Assembly (NCBI GenBank): GCA_021802645.1
Contig: JAJZRO010000017.1
Location: 1-52,974, forward strand
DNA from: Deltaproteobacteria bacterium
GTDB lineage: Bacteria; Desulfobacterota; Desulfobulbia; Desulfobulbales; Desulfurivibrionaceae
DNA: 52,974 nucleotides
Direction of reading: 5' to 3'
Both the position numbers and the translations under genes were made by a program. The notes beneath the pieces are model-generated. The model worked only from the letters and a program-made list of their open reading frames with translations. It made no database searches and had not been told where the DNA came from. Every line of letters begins with the position of its first letter. The first letter of the stretch is position 1. This document shows, in pieces, positions 1 to 6,754 of the stretch.

Positions 1-59
1 CGTTGTACCCACTCGGCCACAGGGCATCCCCGGTGGCTTTTTCCCGATGAGGCCCGCCC

Positions 60-1685
60 ATGATCACCGCAGCCAATGTCTCCCTTGCCTACGGCAAGCG
101 GGTCATCTTTCAGGACGTCAACATCAAATTCACCCCCGGCAACTGCTATGGCCTGATCGGGGCCAACGGCGCCGGCAAGTCCACCTTTCTGAAGATCCTG
201 GCCGGCCAGCGCGAAGCGGATCGGGGCGAGATCATCAAGGGGCCGAAAGAACGCCTCGCCATGCTCAACCAGGATCAGTTCGCCTTTGACGAACACACGG
301 TCTTCGATACCGTGATCATGGGCCACATGAAGCTCTACACGGTGATGGCCGAGCGGGAGGCCTTGTATGCCAAGGCCGATTTCAGCGAGGAGGATGGTGT
401 GCGTTCCGGCGAACTGGAGACCATCTTCGGCGAATTGGGCGGCTACGAGGCCGAGGCCGAGGCCGCGGTGCTCTTGAGTGGCCTGGGTATTTCCGAGGAG
501 CTGCGCCAGAAGCGGATGAAGGAACTGGACGGCAACGACAAGGTGCGGGTGCTCCTGGCCCAGGCTCTGTTCGGCAATCCGGACATCCTGCTCCTCGACG
601 AGCCCACCAACCAGCTCGACATCAGGACCATCACCTGGCTGGAGGAGTTCCTCTCCCGCTTCCAGAATACCGTGATCATCGTCTCCCACGACCGCCACTT
701 CCTCAACCAGGTCTGTACCCACATGGCGGATATCGATTACGGCAAGATCACCGCCTATGTCGGCAACTACGACTTCTGGCAGCAGGCGAGCCAGCTCCAC
801 TTCCGGCAGAAGGAGAGCGAGGCGAAGAAGGCCAACGCCAAGGCCGATGAATTGAAGGCCTTTATCCAGCGTTTCAGCTCCAACGCCTCCAAGGCCAAGC
901 AGGCCACCTCGCGGAAAAAATTGCTGGAGAAGCTCACCATCGAGGATATGCCGGTCTCTTCCCGGAAATATCCCTACATCATCTTTAACCCGGAACGCCC
1001 CTGCGGCGACGTGATCCTGGAGATCGAGGGGCTCTCGAAGTCCATCGACGGGGTCTCCCTGTTCGAGAATCTGACGCTCACGGTGAACAAGGGTGACAAG
1101 ATCGCCTTTGTCGGCACGAACAGCCTGGCCAAGACCACCCTCTTTCAGATCCTGGCAGGAGAGATCGAGCCGGACAAAGGCTCCTTCCGCTGGGGGGTGA
1201 CCATCAGCAGCGCCTATTTCCCCAAGGAGAACACCAGCTACTTCAGCAACGAGGCACTCGATCTCATCGGCTGGCTGCGCCAGTTCGCCTCGCCCAAGGA
1301 GCATGAGAGTTTCCTGCGCGGTTTCTTAGGCAAGATGCTCTTTTCCGGCGAGGAGGCGCTGAAGAAGACCTCGGTCCTCTCCGGCGGCGAGCGGGTGCGC
1401 TGCATGCTCGCCAAGATGATGCTCTCCGGCGCCAATGCCCTCATCCTCGACGAGCCCACCAACCATCTCGACCTGGAGTCGATCACCGCGCTCAACAACG
1501 GGCTCAATGCGTTTTCCGAGGTGGTGCTCTTTGCCTCCCACGATCACCAGTTGGTCTCCACCGTGGCCAACCGGATCGTCGAGATCACGCCGGACGGCAT
1601 CATCGACGTGATGATGGGCTTCGACGACTATCTTGCCCGCGGGGAGAGGGATATGGTTGGCCTGGAGGAGAATCAGGCCGCGTAA
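60..1685 (+). CDS. ABC-F family ATPase, YbiT-like
   Basis: 541 aa with two ABC ATPase domains joined by a charged helical linker (about residues 240-310) and no membrane segments, the ABC-F architecture. These proteins act on the ribosome rather than in transport. The first half has Walker A GANGAGKST and Walker B ILLLDEPTNQLD. Its signature region reads LDGND where LSGGE is usual; YbiT-type proteins are also degenerate here. The second half has a normal LSGGE signature and LILDEPTNHLD, but its Walker A reads GTNSLAKTT, with Ser and Ala replacing two glycines. The linker text (RFSSNASKAKQATSRKK) is close to E. coli YbiT. The ATG at 60 gives a conserved N-terminus. The first 59 bases of the window hold no recognisable gene. 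The family is certain; the exact ribosomal role is not known. Confidence 0.93.
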   Translation: MITAANVSLAYGKRVIFQDVNIKFTPGNCYGLIGANGAGKSTFLKILAGQREADRGEIIKGPKERLAMLNQDQFAFDEHTVFDTVIMGHMKLYTVMAEREALYAKADFSEEDGVRSGELETIFGELGGYEAEAEAAVLLSGLGISEELRQKRMKELDGNDKVRVLLAQALFGNPDILLLDEPTNQLDIRTITWLEEFLSRFQNTVIIVSHDRHFLNQVCTHMADIDYGKITAYVGNYDFWQQASQLHFRQKESEAKKANAKADELKAFIQRFSSNASKAKQATSRKKLLEKLTIEDMPVSSRKYPYIIFNPERPCGDVILEIEGLSKSIDGVSLFENLTLTVNKGDKIAFVGTNSLAKTTLFQILAGEIEPDKGSFRWGVTISSAYFPKENTSYFSNEALDLIGWLRQFASPKEHESFLRGFLGKMLFSGEEALKKTSVLSGGERVRCMLAKMMLSGANALILDEPTNHLDLESITALNNGLNAFSEVVLFASHDHQLVSTVANRIVEITPDGIIDVMMGFDDYLARGERDMVGLEENQAA

Positions 1686-1738
1686 AGAACAGACGGCGCG
1701 GCCCAATGCCGTGTTGTGCCCTGGGTAAAGGAAGAAAG

Positions 1739-1771
1739 GGAAGGGGGCTGCGCAGCGCGTGGCCCCCTTCC
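1739..1771. terminator. Hairpin terminator after the ABC-F gene
   Basis: A perfect 10-bp inverted repeat (GGAAGGGGGC at 1739-1748, GCCCCCTTCC at 1762-1771) with a 13-nt loop, 54 bp after the ABC-F stop. It is followed on the plus strand by TTATTT, a weak U-tract. It also lies immediately after the stop of the minus-strand gene remnant and could serve both directions. Confidence 0.6.
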
Positions 1772-1984
1772 TTATTTGGTGGTGAAGGTGAAGACGCCGT
1801 CCCAATCGGCTGGGGGCGGGTGTTCGCGGAAGTGGGCGATACCTTCCAGGGAGAGTTCCTGAATCTTCGCCGGCTGCTGCCGAACTTCCGGACTTTGCCC
1901 TGCGGGTGGCGGCAGGATAGGGCGGATCAGACAGTTGCCCGCTCCCGCAATTCCAGCGAGTCGTGAACTCTTGGAATTGCTGCC
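1772..1984 (-). pseudogene. Truncated reading frame (C-terminal remnant), unknown family
   Basis: On the minus strand a frame stays open for 70 codons and ends at TAA (1772-1774). The translation ends in ADWDGVFTFTTK and has a proline-rich stretch (RPILPPPAGQ). There is no start codon. Upstream the frame runs into a TGA inside the attC stem at about 2000. The frame therefore begins where the second attC ends, as if the cassette block had joined the 3' end of an older gene. I do not recognise the family. The coding claim rests on the open frame and plausible composition alone. The rest of 1686-1985 shows only the hairpin above. Confidence 0.35.
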
Positions 1985-2044
1985 CCATCGTGTCGCTCAG
2001 CCGCGGCGCGTCAGCGCCGACGTCGGCTGGAGCGAGTGTTGTGC
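1982..2044 (-). other. attC recombination site (distal, degenerate R' core)
   Basis: Read on the minus strand it starts with GCACAAC (R'', 2038-2044), then ACTCGCTCCAGCCGACGTC. It folds on CGCTC/GAGCG, AGCCG/CGGCT and GGCGC/GCGCC with an unpaired G beside CGGCT, as expected for attC extrahelical bases. The 3' core should be GTTRRRY but reads ATGGGGC (1982-1988), so the conserved GTT is lost. Its stem sequence closely resembles the first attC. Confidence 0.72.
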
Positions 2045-2057
2045 CGTGAATTCACCT

Positions 2058-2438
2058 TCACCGTGCTTTCTGACACGGAAATGTGTTGACCAAGATAGCA
2101 CCGATCAGCCCAGCGGCATCCAGCTTCTTATCCTCCGGGTATACCATGAGATCTTGACCAAGTTTCATCTTTACCGCTAACTCCAAAGCTGAACCGGAAG
2201 TGTTGTCTGGGATGCAGGGACGCCCACCTTTAGTCTTGCCGTCGGCGATGCTCATGCCCATACTGACTCCTTGCGTGATTCCCAAAATATAGAAGCGACA
2301 CGCGGCTTTGCTCTCAGCGCTCGAGTTGGTGCAAATTTCTTGAAGGTCTCCGCCGGTCATCGCACCGCCGTTATCTACTGCGCCAGCGGGAGACACGAAC
2401 GCCAGCGCGCACAGCAACACCCCTATGGCTATTTTCAT
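2058..2438 (-). CDS. Rap1a/Tai-type immunity protein, integron cassette gene
   Basis: 126 aa. Residues 1-20 are a signal peptide (MKIAIGVLLCALAFVSPAGA), so the protein should be periplasmic. The mature part has the Rap1a/Tai pattern: Cys in LQEICTN, Cys in KAACRFYILGITQG, a later GRPCIP Cys and a C-terminal FPCQ. In the known family members, periplasmic proteins of this fold neutralise type VI secretion amidase effectors. No toxin gene is adjacent, so here it is an orphan immunity gene. A good ribosome site (AAGGGAG) lies 8-9 nt before ATG, and attC sites lie on both sides. Function is inferred from family resemblance. Confidence 0.75.
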   Translation of the reverse strand: MKIAIGVLLCALAFVSPAGAVDNGGAMTGGDLQEICTNSSAESKAACRFYILGITQGVSMGMSIADGKTKGGRPCIPDNTSGSALELAVKMKLGQDLMVYPEDKKLDAAGLIGAILVNTFPCQKAR

Positions 2439-2460
2439 TGTGTTAACTCCCTTCTTCGCG

Positions 2461-2520
2461 GCACAACGTTAGAACTCAGCCGCGCTGCTTTTCGGCGTCG
2501 GCTGGAGTGTCTTGTTGGGC
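2461..2520 (-). other. attC recombination site (between cassettes)
   Basis: 60-bp site. On the minus strand it opens with GCCCAAC (R'', 2514-2520) and closes with GTTGTGC (R', 2461-2467). Internal inverted repeats ACTC-AGCCG-CGC and GGCG-T-CGGCT-G-GAGT pair with single unpaired bases, the usual attC geometry. R' matches GTTRRRY at six of seven positions. It separates the TIR gene from the Rap1a-type gene. Confidence 0.82.
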
Positions 2521-2533
2521 GATGTATAGTGTT

Positions 2534-3325
2534 TCATAGATTATAGATAGCCTTTAGCTCACGTTGTAAGACATGAAAACCAGCATCTATATTGTCTTTG
2601 GGGAATGGTACATATGCTACTCCAGAAAGATTAGAGGGTATATTTACACCTTCCTCATGAAGCAATATAACTTTATGCCTGCCATACGAGCCTTGAAAAA
2701 AACCAATTTCATGCATGACGTTTTCTCGGACTCGAGCTTCTTCTTTCTGGGTAAAATCATCACCTGTCATTACAATAACAGCACTGTCACAACGTTTTGA
2801 ATTATCTATGAGTTTTTCGATAATAGTGCGACCAGCATTTGGTTCTTGGGCTAACTCAATGGTTTGCAGTTCTACGTCTTTTTCGATAAAAGGCTGAACT
2901 TTGCGCCACTCAGCAGAACGCCCATGAGAAATAAAGACTCTTCGTGGCGATTCCGTTTTTGGCTGTTCAAGCTCACTATTTGCTCGTAATTCAAAAATTT
3001 GCTCAAGATCACGAGACAGTTTTTCAACTTGGCGACGAGAGAAATGCCAAACTACTTTCTTTTCTGGACCAGAGGGAGCCATTTCAGTCTCTGGCTCTGT
3101 TTTGATAGATTGAAAGTCACCGTACAAACCCGGCAGTAATTCCTTTAACTTTTCAAGCAAGCTTGCCGCTTGTGTGAAATAGTGTTGTACAAGATCAGGA
3201 TCAAAATTTGCGCGAGTCTTAACATCACCACTACTTCTAGCTCGGCTAACATTTTCATTCATCACCGAGATCAACGCTTTTTGGATGCCCGAAAGCTTTG
3301 CCATTGTAGTAGATATTTCATTCAT
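2534..3325 (-). CDS. TIR-like nucleotide-binding domain protein, integron cassette gene
   Basis: 263 aa. Residues 1-110 are mostly helical and carry no recognised domain. From about residue 128 (RRVFISHG) to the end is a TIR-like domain of the predicted nucleotide-binding type (PF10137). It includes AGRTIIEKL, with Glu170 at the position expected for the catalytic Glu of NAD-cleaving TIRs, then VIVMTGDD, RENVMHEIGFFQG and KVILLHEEG. Relatives of this domain act as effectors in anti-phage systems such as CBASS. The gene is the first of two cassettes and is followed by an attC. Base composition is AT-rich compared with neighbours, pointing to transfer. The ATG at 3325 has AAGGA about 11 nt upstream. 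A defence role is inferred; a sensor partner is not visible. Confidence 0.85.
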   Translation of the reverse strand: MNEISTTMAKLSGIQKALISVMNENVSRARSSGDVKTRANFDPDLVQHYFTQAASLLEKLKELLPGLYGDFQSIKTEPETEMAPSGPEKKVVWHFSRRQVEKLSRDLEQIFELRANSELEQPKTESPRRVFISHGRSAEWRKVQPFIEKDVELQTIELAQEPNAGRTIIEKLIDNSKRCDSAVIVMTGDDFTQKEEARVRENVMHEIGFFQGSYGRHKVILLHEEGVNIPSNLSGVAYVPFPKDNIDAGFHVLQRELKAIYNL

Positions 3326-3371
3326 ATGGATTTAATTCCTTTCCACCCAACATTGTATTAGACAGAATGGA

Positions 3372-3404
3372 CCAATACGCTGTTACACAGAATCGGTGTA
3401 TTGG
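3372..3404. repeat. Inverted repeat between cassette island and amidotransferase
   Basis: CCAATAC (3372-3378) and GTATTGG (3398-3404) form a 7-bp stem with a 19-nt loop. It lies after the minus-strand amidotransferase stop and before the cassette boundary. It may be a weak terminator. It does not have attC end boxes. The rest of 3352-3525 shows nothing I can name. Confidence 0.3.
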
Positions 3405-3525
3405 CTTACTGCGTTTCGTGATGTGAGAGGCTCGCCAGGGAGCCATAACCTGCGGATAGATTAGCAGACGCTTTGGGTAAATTCCACAGACATGTGTGGA
3501 CTCGTCAGAAAAAGAGGCGCGCGGT

Positions 3526-4251
3526 TCAGCGGGTTGTTGCCGTTGCCAACCGGGCGAAGCGGGCGAGAAGGGAGCCAGCCTCGGGACATTCCCGTACGCT
3601 AGCCAGCATGGTGGAGGGGGTGAGCCCAGCAGCGGTCAGGTGTTCGGTGTCGGCTGCGATCTCGGCGGTCATAATTGCTTGCGTATATTCGGGATGGAAC
3701 TGCACACCCCAGGCGCATGCACCGATTCGGAAGGCGTGGTGGGGTTCGAAGTTGTTGCGGGCAAGGAGGGTCGCCCCGGGTGGTAGGGAGAGAACGCTCT
3801 GGCTGTGAAAGGCCTGGACCGGAAAGGTGGCGGGCAGGCCGGCAAAGAGCGGGTCATTCCCTGCCTCCGGCAAGAGATCGATGGTGACCGTGCCGATCTC
3901 CGGGCCCTGCGGATGGTAATCCACCCGGCCGCCCAAGGCTGCCGCCAGAAGTTGATGGCCGTAACAGACGCCGAGCAGCGGGATGCCCCGCGCCACCACC
4001 TCTGGCAGCCAGGCGGCGAGCGCCACGCTCCATGGAAGGTTGTCGGTCACCATGGCATGGGAGCCGGTGATCACCACGCCGCCGCATTCTTTGGGCCGCG
4101 GCAGTTCCTCGCCATCCTCCACTCGCACCACCCGGACGGCATCGTCGGGCAGCATCAGTCCCTCGCGCAGCCACTCCTCGAAATCGCCGAAACGCTGCCG
4201 TACCGCCGCCATGGCGCTGCCGGCCTTGAGGATGACGAGCGGTCGCGTCAT
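3526..4251 (-). CDS. Class I glutamine amidotransferase
   Basis: 241 aa, a single GATase1 domain of the kind seen in stand-alone GMP-synthase-like amidotransferases. The nucleophile elbow is GVCYGHQ with Cys96. The catalytic His186 and Glu188 are in GVQFHPEY, so the triad is complete. Such domains release ammonia from glutamine for an acceptor or hydrolyse gamma-glutamyl bonds. The substrate cannot be told from sequence. It is the last gene of the nif-linked minus-strand run, overlapping the preceding HEPN-like gene by 4 nt (ATGA). Its C-terminal tail (about residues 200-241) is alanine-rich. Confidence 0.85.
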   Translation of the reverse strand: MTRPLVILKAGSAMAAVRQRFGDFEEWLREGLMLPDDAVRVVRVEDGEELPRPKECGGVVITGSHAMVTDNLPWSVALAAWLPEVVARGIPLLGVCYGHQLLAAALGGRVDYHPQGPEIGTVTIDLLPEAGNDPLFAGLPATFPVQAFHSQSVLSLPPGATLLARNNFEPHHAFRIGACAWGVQFHPEYTQAIMTAEIAADTEHLTAAGLTPSTMLASVRECPEAGSLLARFARLATATTR

Positions 4252-4661
4252 CCCTTGGCCTTGCAGCCGAGAACGGCGACCACGAAGTTCTGGATCTCTT
4301 CGGCGGTTTGGAGGACCACCGCCAGCTCCGCCTCATCGGGCGAGGTGCGGCGATAGCTCTCCTGGTCGCAGATTTCCTGGAAGGCGTCGAGGAAGAGCAG
4401 CCGCTCCTTGAGGCTGGGCTCTAAAGAGAGGTGGCGTTCCGTCGAGTGGATAAGGTCGCGCATGGTGTGGTTGTCGGCCAGATCGCCGTGGAACATGAGC
4501 AGGGCCATGAGGTGTTTCTCGATGGCCATGGCCGCCAGGTTGTAGAGGACCTCCGCGGTAAAGACCTCGCGCCGCTTGGCTGCAGCGCGCAGCGCGGTGT
4601 TCAGGTAGTCATCGCCCTCTTTCATGAACTGCCGCCAATCATCCAGTTGCACGAGCTGCAT
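4248..4661 (-). CDS. HEPN-like small helical protein
   Basis: 137 aa, all-helical. The segment EVLYNLAAMAIEKHLMALLMFHG followed by RDLIHSTERHL resembles HEPN-domain proteins. The RNase motif R-x4-6-H of toxic HEPN proteins is not present in clear form, so it is more likely a structural or nucleotidyltransferase-partner type. A start at ATG 4661 is preferred over GTG 4670 because AAGGTG lies 6 nt before it. The start overlaps the GNAT stop by about 23 bp, and the stop overlaps the amidotransferase start, indicating co-translation. Function is unknown. Confidence 0.65.
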   Translation of the reverse strand: MQLVQLDDWRQFMKEGDDYLNTALRAAAKRREVFTAEVLYNLAAMAIEKHLMALLMFHGDLADNHTMRDLIHSTERHLSLEPSLKERLLFLDAFQEICDQESYRRTSPDEAELAVVLQTAEEIQNFVVAVLGCKAKG

Positions 4662-5157
4662 GGGTTGCACCTTGAGGTGAGGTCATTCTGCCAGGGGTGG
4701 CATTTTGGCAAGCAAGCAGGCGCTGCCGGAGGCAGATGAGTTCCGTGTGCTGCCAGCCGATACGCCGATAAAACTCCAGGGCCGGCTGGTTGTTGCGATC
4801 GGCCAGCAGTTGCAGGCGGCCGATGCCTTGCGCTCCGGCCCATTCGGCCAGGGCGGTCAGCAGCCGCCGACCGATGCCCTTCCCGCGCCAGCCTGCCTCC
4901 ACCACCACGTCCTCCACCAGCAGGGCGAAACCTCCTTCGGCGGTGGAAATGGTGGTTTGGCCGGTGACCATGCCGATCACCCGGCCTTCGGCCTCGGCCA
5001 CCAGAACGCAGGTGGCGGGGCTCGCCAGCATCAAGGCCAGCCCCCGCCGCTGCCGTGCTTCGTCGCAGGAAAAATCCGCCTCGATGGCAAAAAGCACCTG
5101 CAACAGGGCGGTGAGGGCGTCGAGGTCCGCCATGGTCGCCGGTCGGATGGTTACCAT
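4639..5157 (-). CDS. GNAT family N-acetyltransferase
   Basis: 172 aa. A GNAT core runs from VTIRPATMADLDAL at the start, through VEDVVVEAGWRGKGIGRRLL (acetyl-CoA loop, R/Q-x-x-G-x-G/A form as RGKGIG), to NQPALEFYRRIGW at about residue 135. Acetyl-CoA is the expected donor; the acceptor is unknown. It sits between the ferredoxin (gap about 11 bp) and the HEPN-like gene in the tail of the nif operon. The C-terminal 25 residues beyond the fold overlap the next gene and may be dispensable. The ATG at 5157 fits the family's usual N-terminus. Confidence 0.85.
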   Translation of the reverse strand: MVTIRPATMADLDALTALLQVLFAIEADFSCDEARQRRGLALMLASPATCVLVAEAEGRVIGMVTGQTTISTAEGGFALLVEDVVVEAGWRGKGIGRRLLTALAEWAGAQGIGRLQLLADRNNQPALEFYRRIGWQHTELICLRQRLLACQNATPGRMTSPQGATHAARATG

Positions 5158-5168
5158 GTCCAACGCCT

Positions 5169-5471
5169 TTAGCCGATCAGATACTTGGCGGCTGGTTCGC
5201 CATCTTCCAGGCCGTCGAGGATGGCGTCGATGGCCGCCTCGCTGTCCACGCCCTTGAACCACCAGCTCTCCGGCTGCACCACCATGATGGGCCCGGATTC
5301 GCACTGCTTGAGGCAGGTGGTGGCGGTGACCAGGCAGTCGAGGCCGCGGTCCAGGATCTCCTCCTCCAGATACTGGAGAAAACCGTCGGTCTGCTTGTGG
5401 CAGATGCCTTTCTTGTCGCCGGCCACGCGGAAGCTCTGGCAGACGAGAATCTGTCGTTTCGGAATTGCCAT
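5169..5471 (-). CDS. Thioredoxin-like [2Fe-2S] ferredoxin
   Basis: 100 aa. Cys11 (ILVCQSF), Cys24 (GICHKQ), Cys53 and Cys57 (TTCLKQCE) form the ligand pattern of thioredoxin-fold [2Fe-2S] (Shethna-type) ferredoxins. Cys46 is an additional cysteine. Proteins of this type often lie in nif clusters, where they are thought to carry electrons to or within nitrogenase assembly or activity. It directly follows the NifB-related gene (52 bp gap) and precedes the GNAT. The start at 5471 has a GGAG-containing site just upstream. Confidence 0.88.
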   Translation of the reverse strand: MAIPKRQILVCQSFRVAGDKKGICHKQTDGFLQYLEEEILDRGLDCLVTATTCLKQCESGPIMVVQPESWWFKGVDSEAAIDAILDGLEDGEPAAKYLIG

Positions 5472-5523
5472 GGGGGTCTCCTTATTCCAATTCTCAATCT
5501 TGATTTAGAAATGGAATTATCGA

Positions 5524-6666
5524 TTATGGCCGCTGGTTGCGGCCGCCTTTGCCTTTTTTGCCGCCGCCGTAGAGCAGGTCCACGGTGGCGTCGGTCTCGC
5601 CCTCGGTAATCAGCATGCTGATACCGTGGCTGGCGAGGATTTTTTTCGGACTCTCGCCCGCACTGGCGGCAAGCAGGGCGAAACAGTCGTGCAGGATGCT
5701 GGCCGCCGCCTCCCAACGGGCCTGGCCGCTGCCTGGTTCCGGCAGTTCCCGGATGGCCAGGAGCGAAATCAGCCCATCCTCCCGCGGGCCATAGATCAAG
5801 GCCTTGATCGCGTGACCGAGATGCAGGTCCACCTCCCTGCCGCCGATGCTCACCACCGCCACGTTGGGTTGAGTTGGGGTCGGCTTGGGCAACACCGGGC
5901 CACCCGAGAACGGTGCGGCCATGCCACCGGGCTCCACCGTGGGCCGGGCCGCGAGCACGGGCAGATGCTGCGCCACCAGGGGGGTCACCCTGGCCAGCAC
6001 CGCCGCATCCTCATCGCTGCCCGCATGGGCCGGCAGCAGGGTCATGGTGGCCGCGCCCAACGATGCCATCTTCCGGGCGATCTCCTCTACTTGGCCGTCG
6101 TTGATGCCGGGGCAGATCGTGGTCTGGATGTGCACCGTCATTCCTGCCTGACTCAAGGCCATGGCGGCCCGGGCCTGTTCCGCAACGAGCAGCGCCGTTG
6201 CCTCGGCAAGCGGCATGGTCTTGGTGCCCGGTCGTACCCAGGCATAGACCTTGGCTGCCTCATCCTGCGTCACCGCGTCCACCAGCAGGGTTATCCGGCG
6301 AACGCCCAGGGCGGCCAACTGGCGGGCATGGTCGCTGCCGCCCAGTCCCAGGGTGGCGACCTCCAGCGGCAACCCGGGGTACTGGCGGCGGATCAGCGCC
6401 AGGGTCTCGAAGAGGAAGCCGGGCGTGGCCAGGGGGTCACCGGGGCCGTCGCATGCCACCGCACCAATCATCTGCCCATGGTGCTGCACCTCTGCCAGCC
6501 AGGTCACGGCCGCGACCGGGGCGATGGCCGGTTGCGGCCTGGCCGCGACCGCCCACCGCACTCTGGCCAGGGCCTTGGGTGCCACGGGCAGTCGGGCCAG
6601 CAGCGGTCCGGCCGTGGCGGCCTCATTGGCAGGCGCTTCGGCACCGGGGAAGGAGAGGATTTTCAT
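5524..6666 (-). CDS. NifB-related protein lacking radical-SAM cysteines, with NifX-like C-terminal domain
   Basis: 380 aa. Residues 24-210 follow the NifB radical-SAM core: ARLPVAPK at 24-31, DGPGD at 73-77 (NifB: AGPGD), KVYAWV at 139-144 and ICPGINDGQVEEIARK at 184-199. Directly after ARLPVAPK, where NifB has CNIQCNYC, this protein reads ALARVRWA (residues 32-39, DNA 6550-6573), so all three cluster cysteines are replaced by Ala, Val and Ala. The later Cys-rich HCRQC segment of NifB is also absent. Residues 267-360 form a NifX/NafY-like cofactor-binding domain (VDLHLGHA). It cannot use SAM in the known way. A scaffold or carrier role for NifB-co or FeMo-co is my inference. It starts 88 bp after nifK. 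Confidence 0.82.
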   Translation of the reverse strand: MKILSFPGAEAPANEAATAGPLLARLPVAPKALARVRWAVAARPQPAIAPVAAVTWLAEVQHHGQMIGAVACDGPGDPLATPGFLFETLALIRRQYPGLPLEVATLGLGGSDHARQLAALGVRRITLLVDAVTQDEAAKVYAWVRPGTKTMPLAEATALLVAEQARAAMALSQAGMTVHIQTTICPGINDGQVEEIARKMASLGAATMTLLPAHAGSDEDAAVLARVTPLVAQHLPVLAARPTVEPGGMAAPFSGGPVLPKPTPTQPNVAVVSIGGREVDLHLGHAIKALIYGPREDGLISLLAIRELPEPGSGQARWEAAASILHDCFALLAASAGESPKKILASHGISMLITEGETDATVDLLYGGGKKGKGGRNQRP

Positions 6667-6693
6667 GATGGCACCCTTTCCGCCTCGTCCCGC

Positions 6694-6714
6694 CTGCCGC
6701 GTGTGAGGCGGCAG
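6694..6714 (-). other. Hairpin between nifK and the NifB-related gene
   Basis: CTGCCGC (6694-6700) and GCGGCAG (6708-6714) make a 7-bp stem with a 7-nt loop in the 88-bp gap. There is no U-tract, so it is more likely an mRNA-processing or stability element than a full terminator. Confidence 0.3.
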
Positions 6715-6754
6715 ACCGGGCCGGGATTGGCCGGCAAGCAGCCCGGCTTCGTTG

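Larger units (their letters stand above)
1982..3351 (-). mobile_element. Integrase-less integron cassette pair (CALIN-like)
   Basis: Two minus-strand cassettes lie in series: TIR protein gene plus attC (2461-2520), then Rap1a-type gene plus attC (1982-2044). Upstream of the TIR gene the minus strand reads GTTGGGT (3345-3351), a perfect GTTRRRY crossover core that marks the cassette boundary. The TIR gene is visibly AT-rich compared with its GC-rich neighbours. No intI gene, attI or Pc promoter is visible in the window. This matches a cluster of attC sites lacking an integrase. It could be part of a larger array that has been reduced, or cassettes inserted at a secondary genomic site. Confidence 0.72.

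Noticed and set aside
1-40. On the minus strand TGGCCGAGTGG resembles the D-arm region of a tRNA-Ser.
   Set aside because: The preceding bases do not give a seven-base acceptor strand starting with G, and the D-stem does not close before the window ends. Too short to support a tRNA.
1326-1988. A 220-codon minus-strand frame over the ABC-F gene and the spacer.
   Set aside because: Antisense to a well-supported ATPase and without family similarity. The short remnant in another frame (1772-1984) fits the spacer better.
3345-3478. A possible third attC between GTTGGGT (3345-3351) and TTTGGGT (3472-3478).
   Set aside because: The outer boxes are roughly right but the inner arms are not complementary. 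Only the boundary core is kept as a feature.
4248-4661. HEPN toxin paired with a neighbouring antitoxin.
   Set aside because: The RNase R-x4-6-H motif is not clear and no nucleotidyltransferase (MNT) gene is adjacent; it overlaps nif-tail genes instead.
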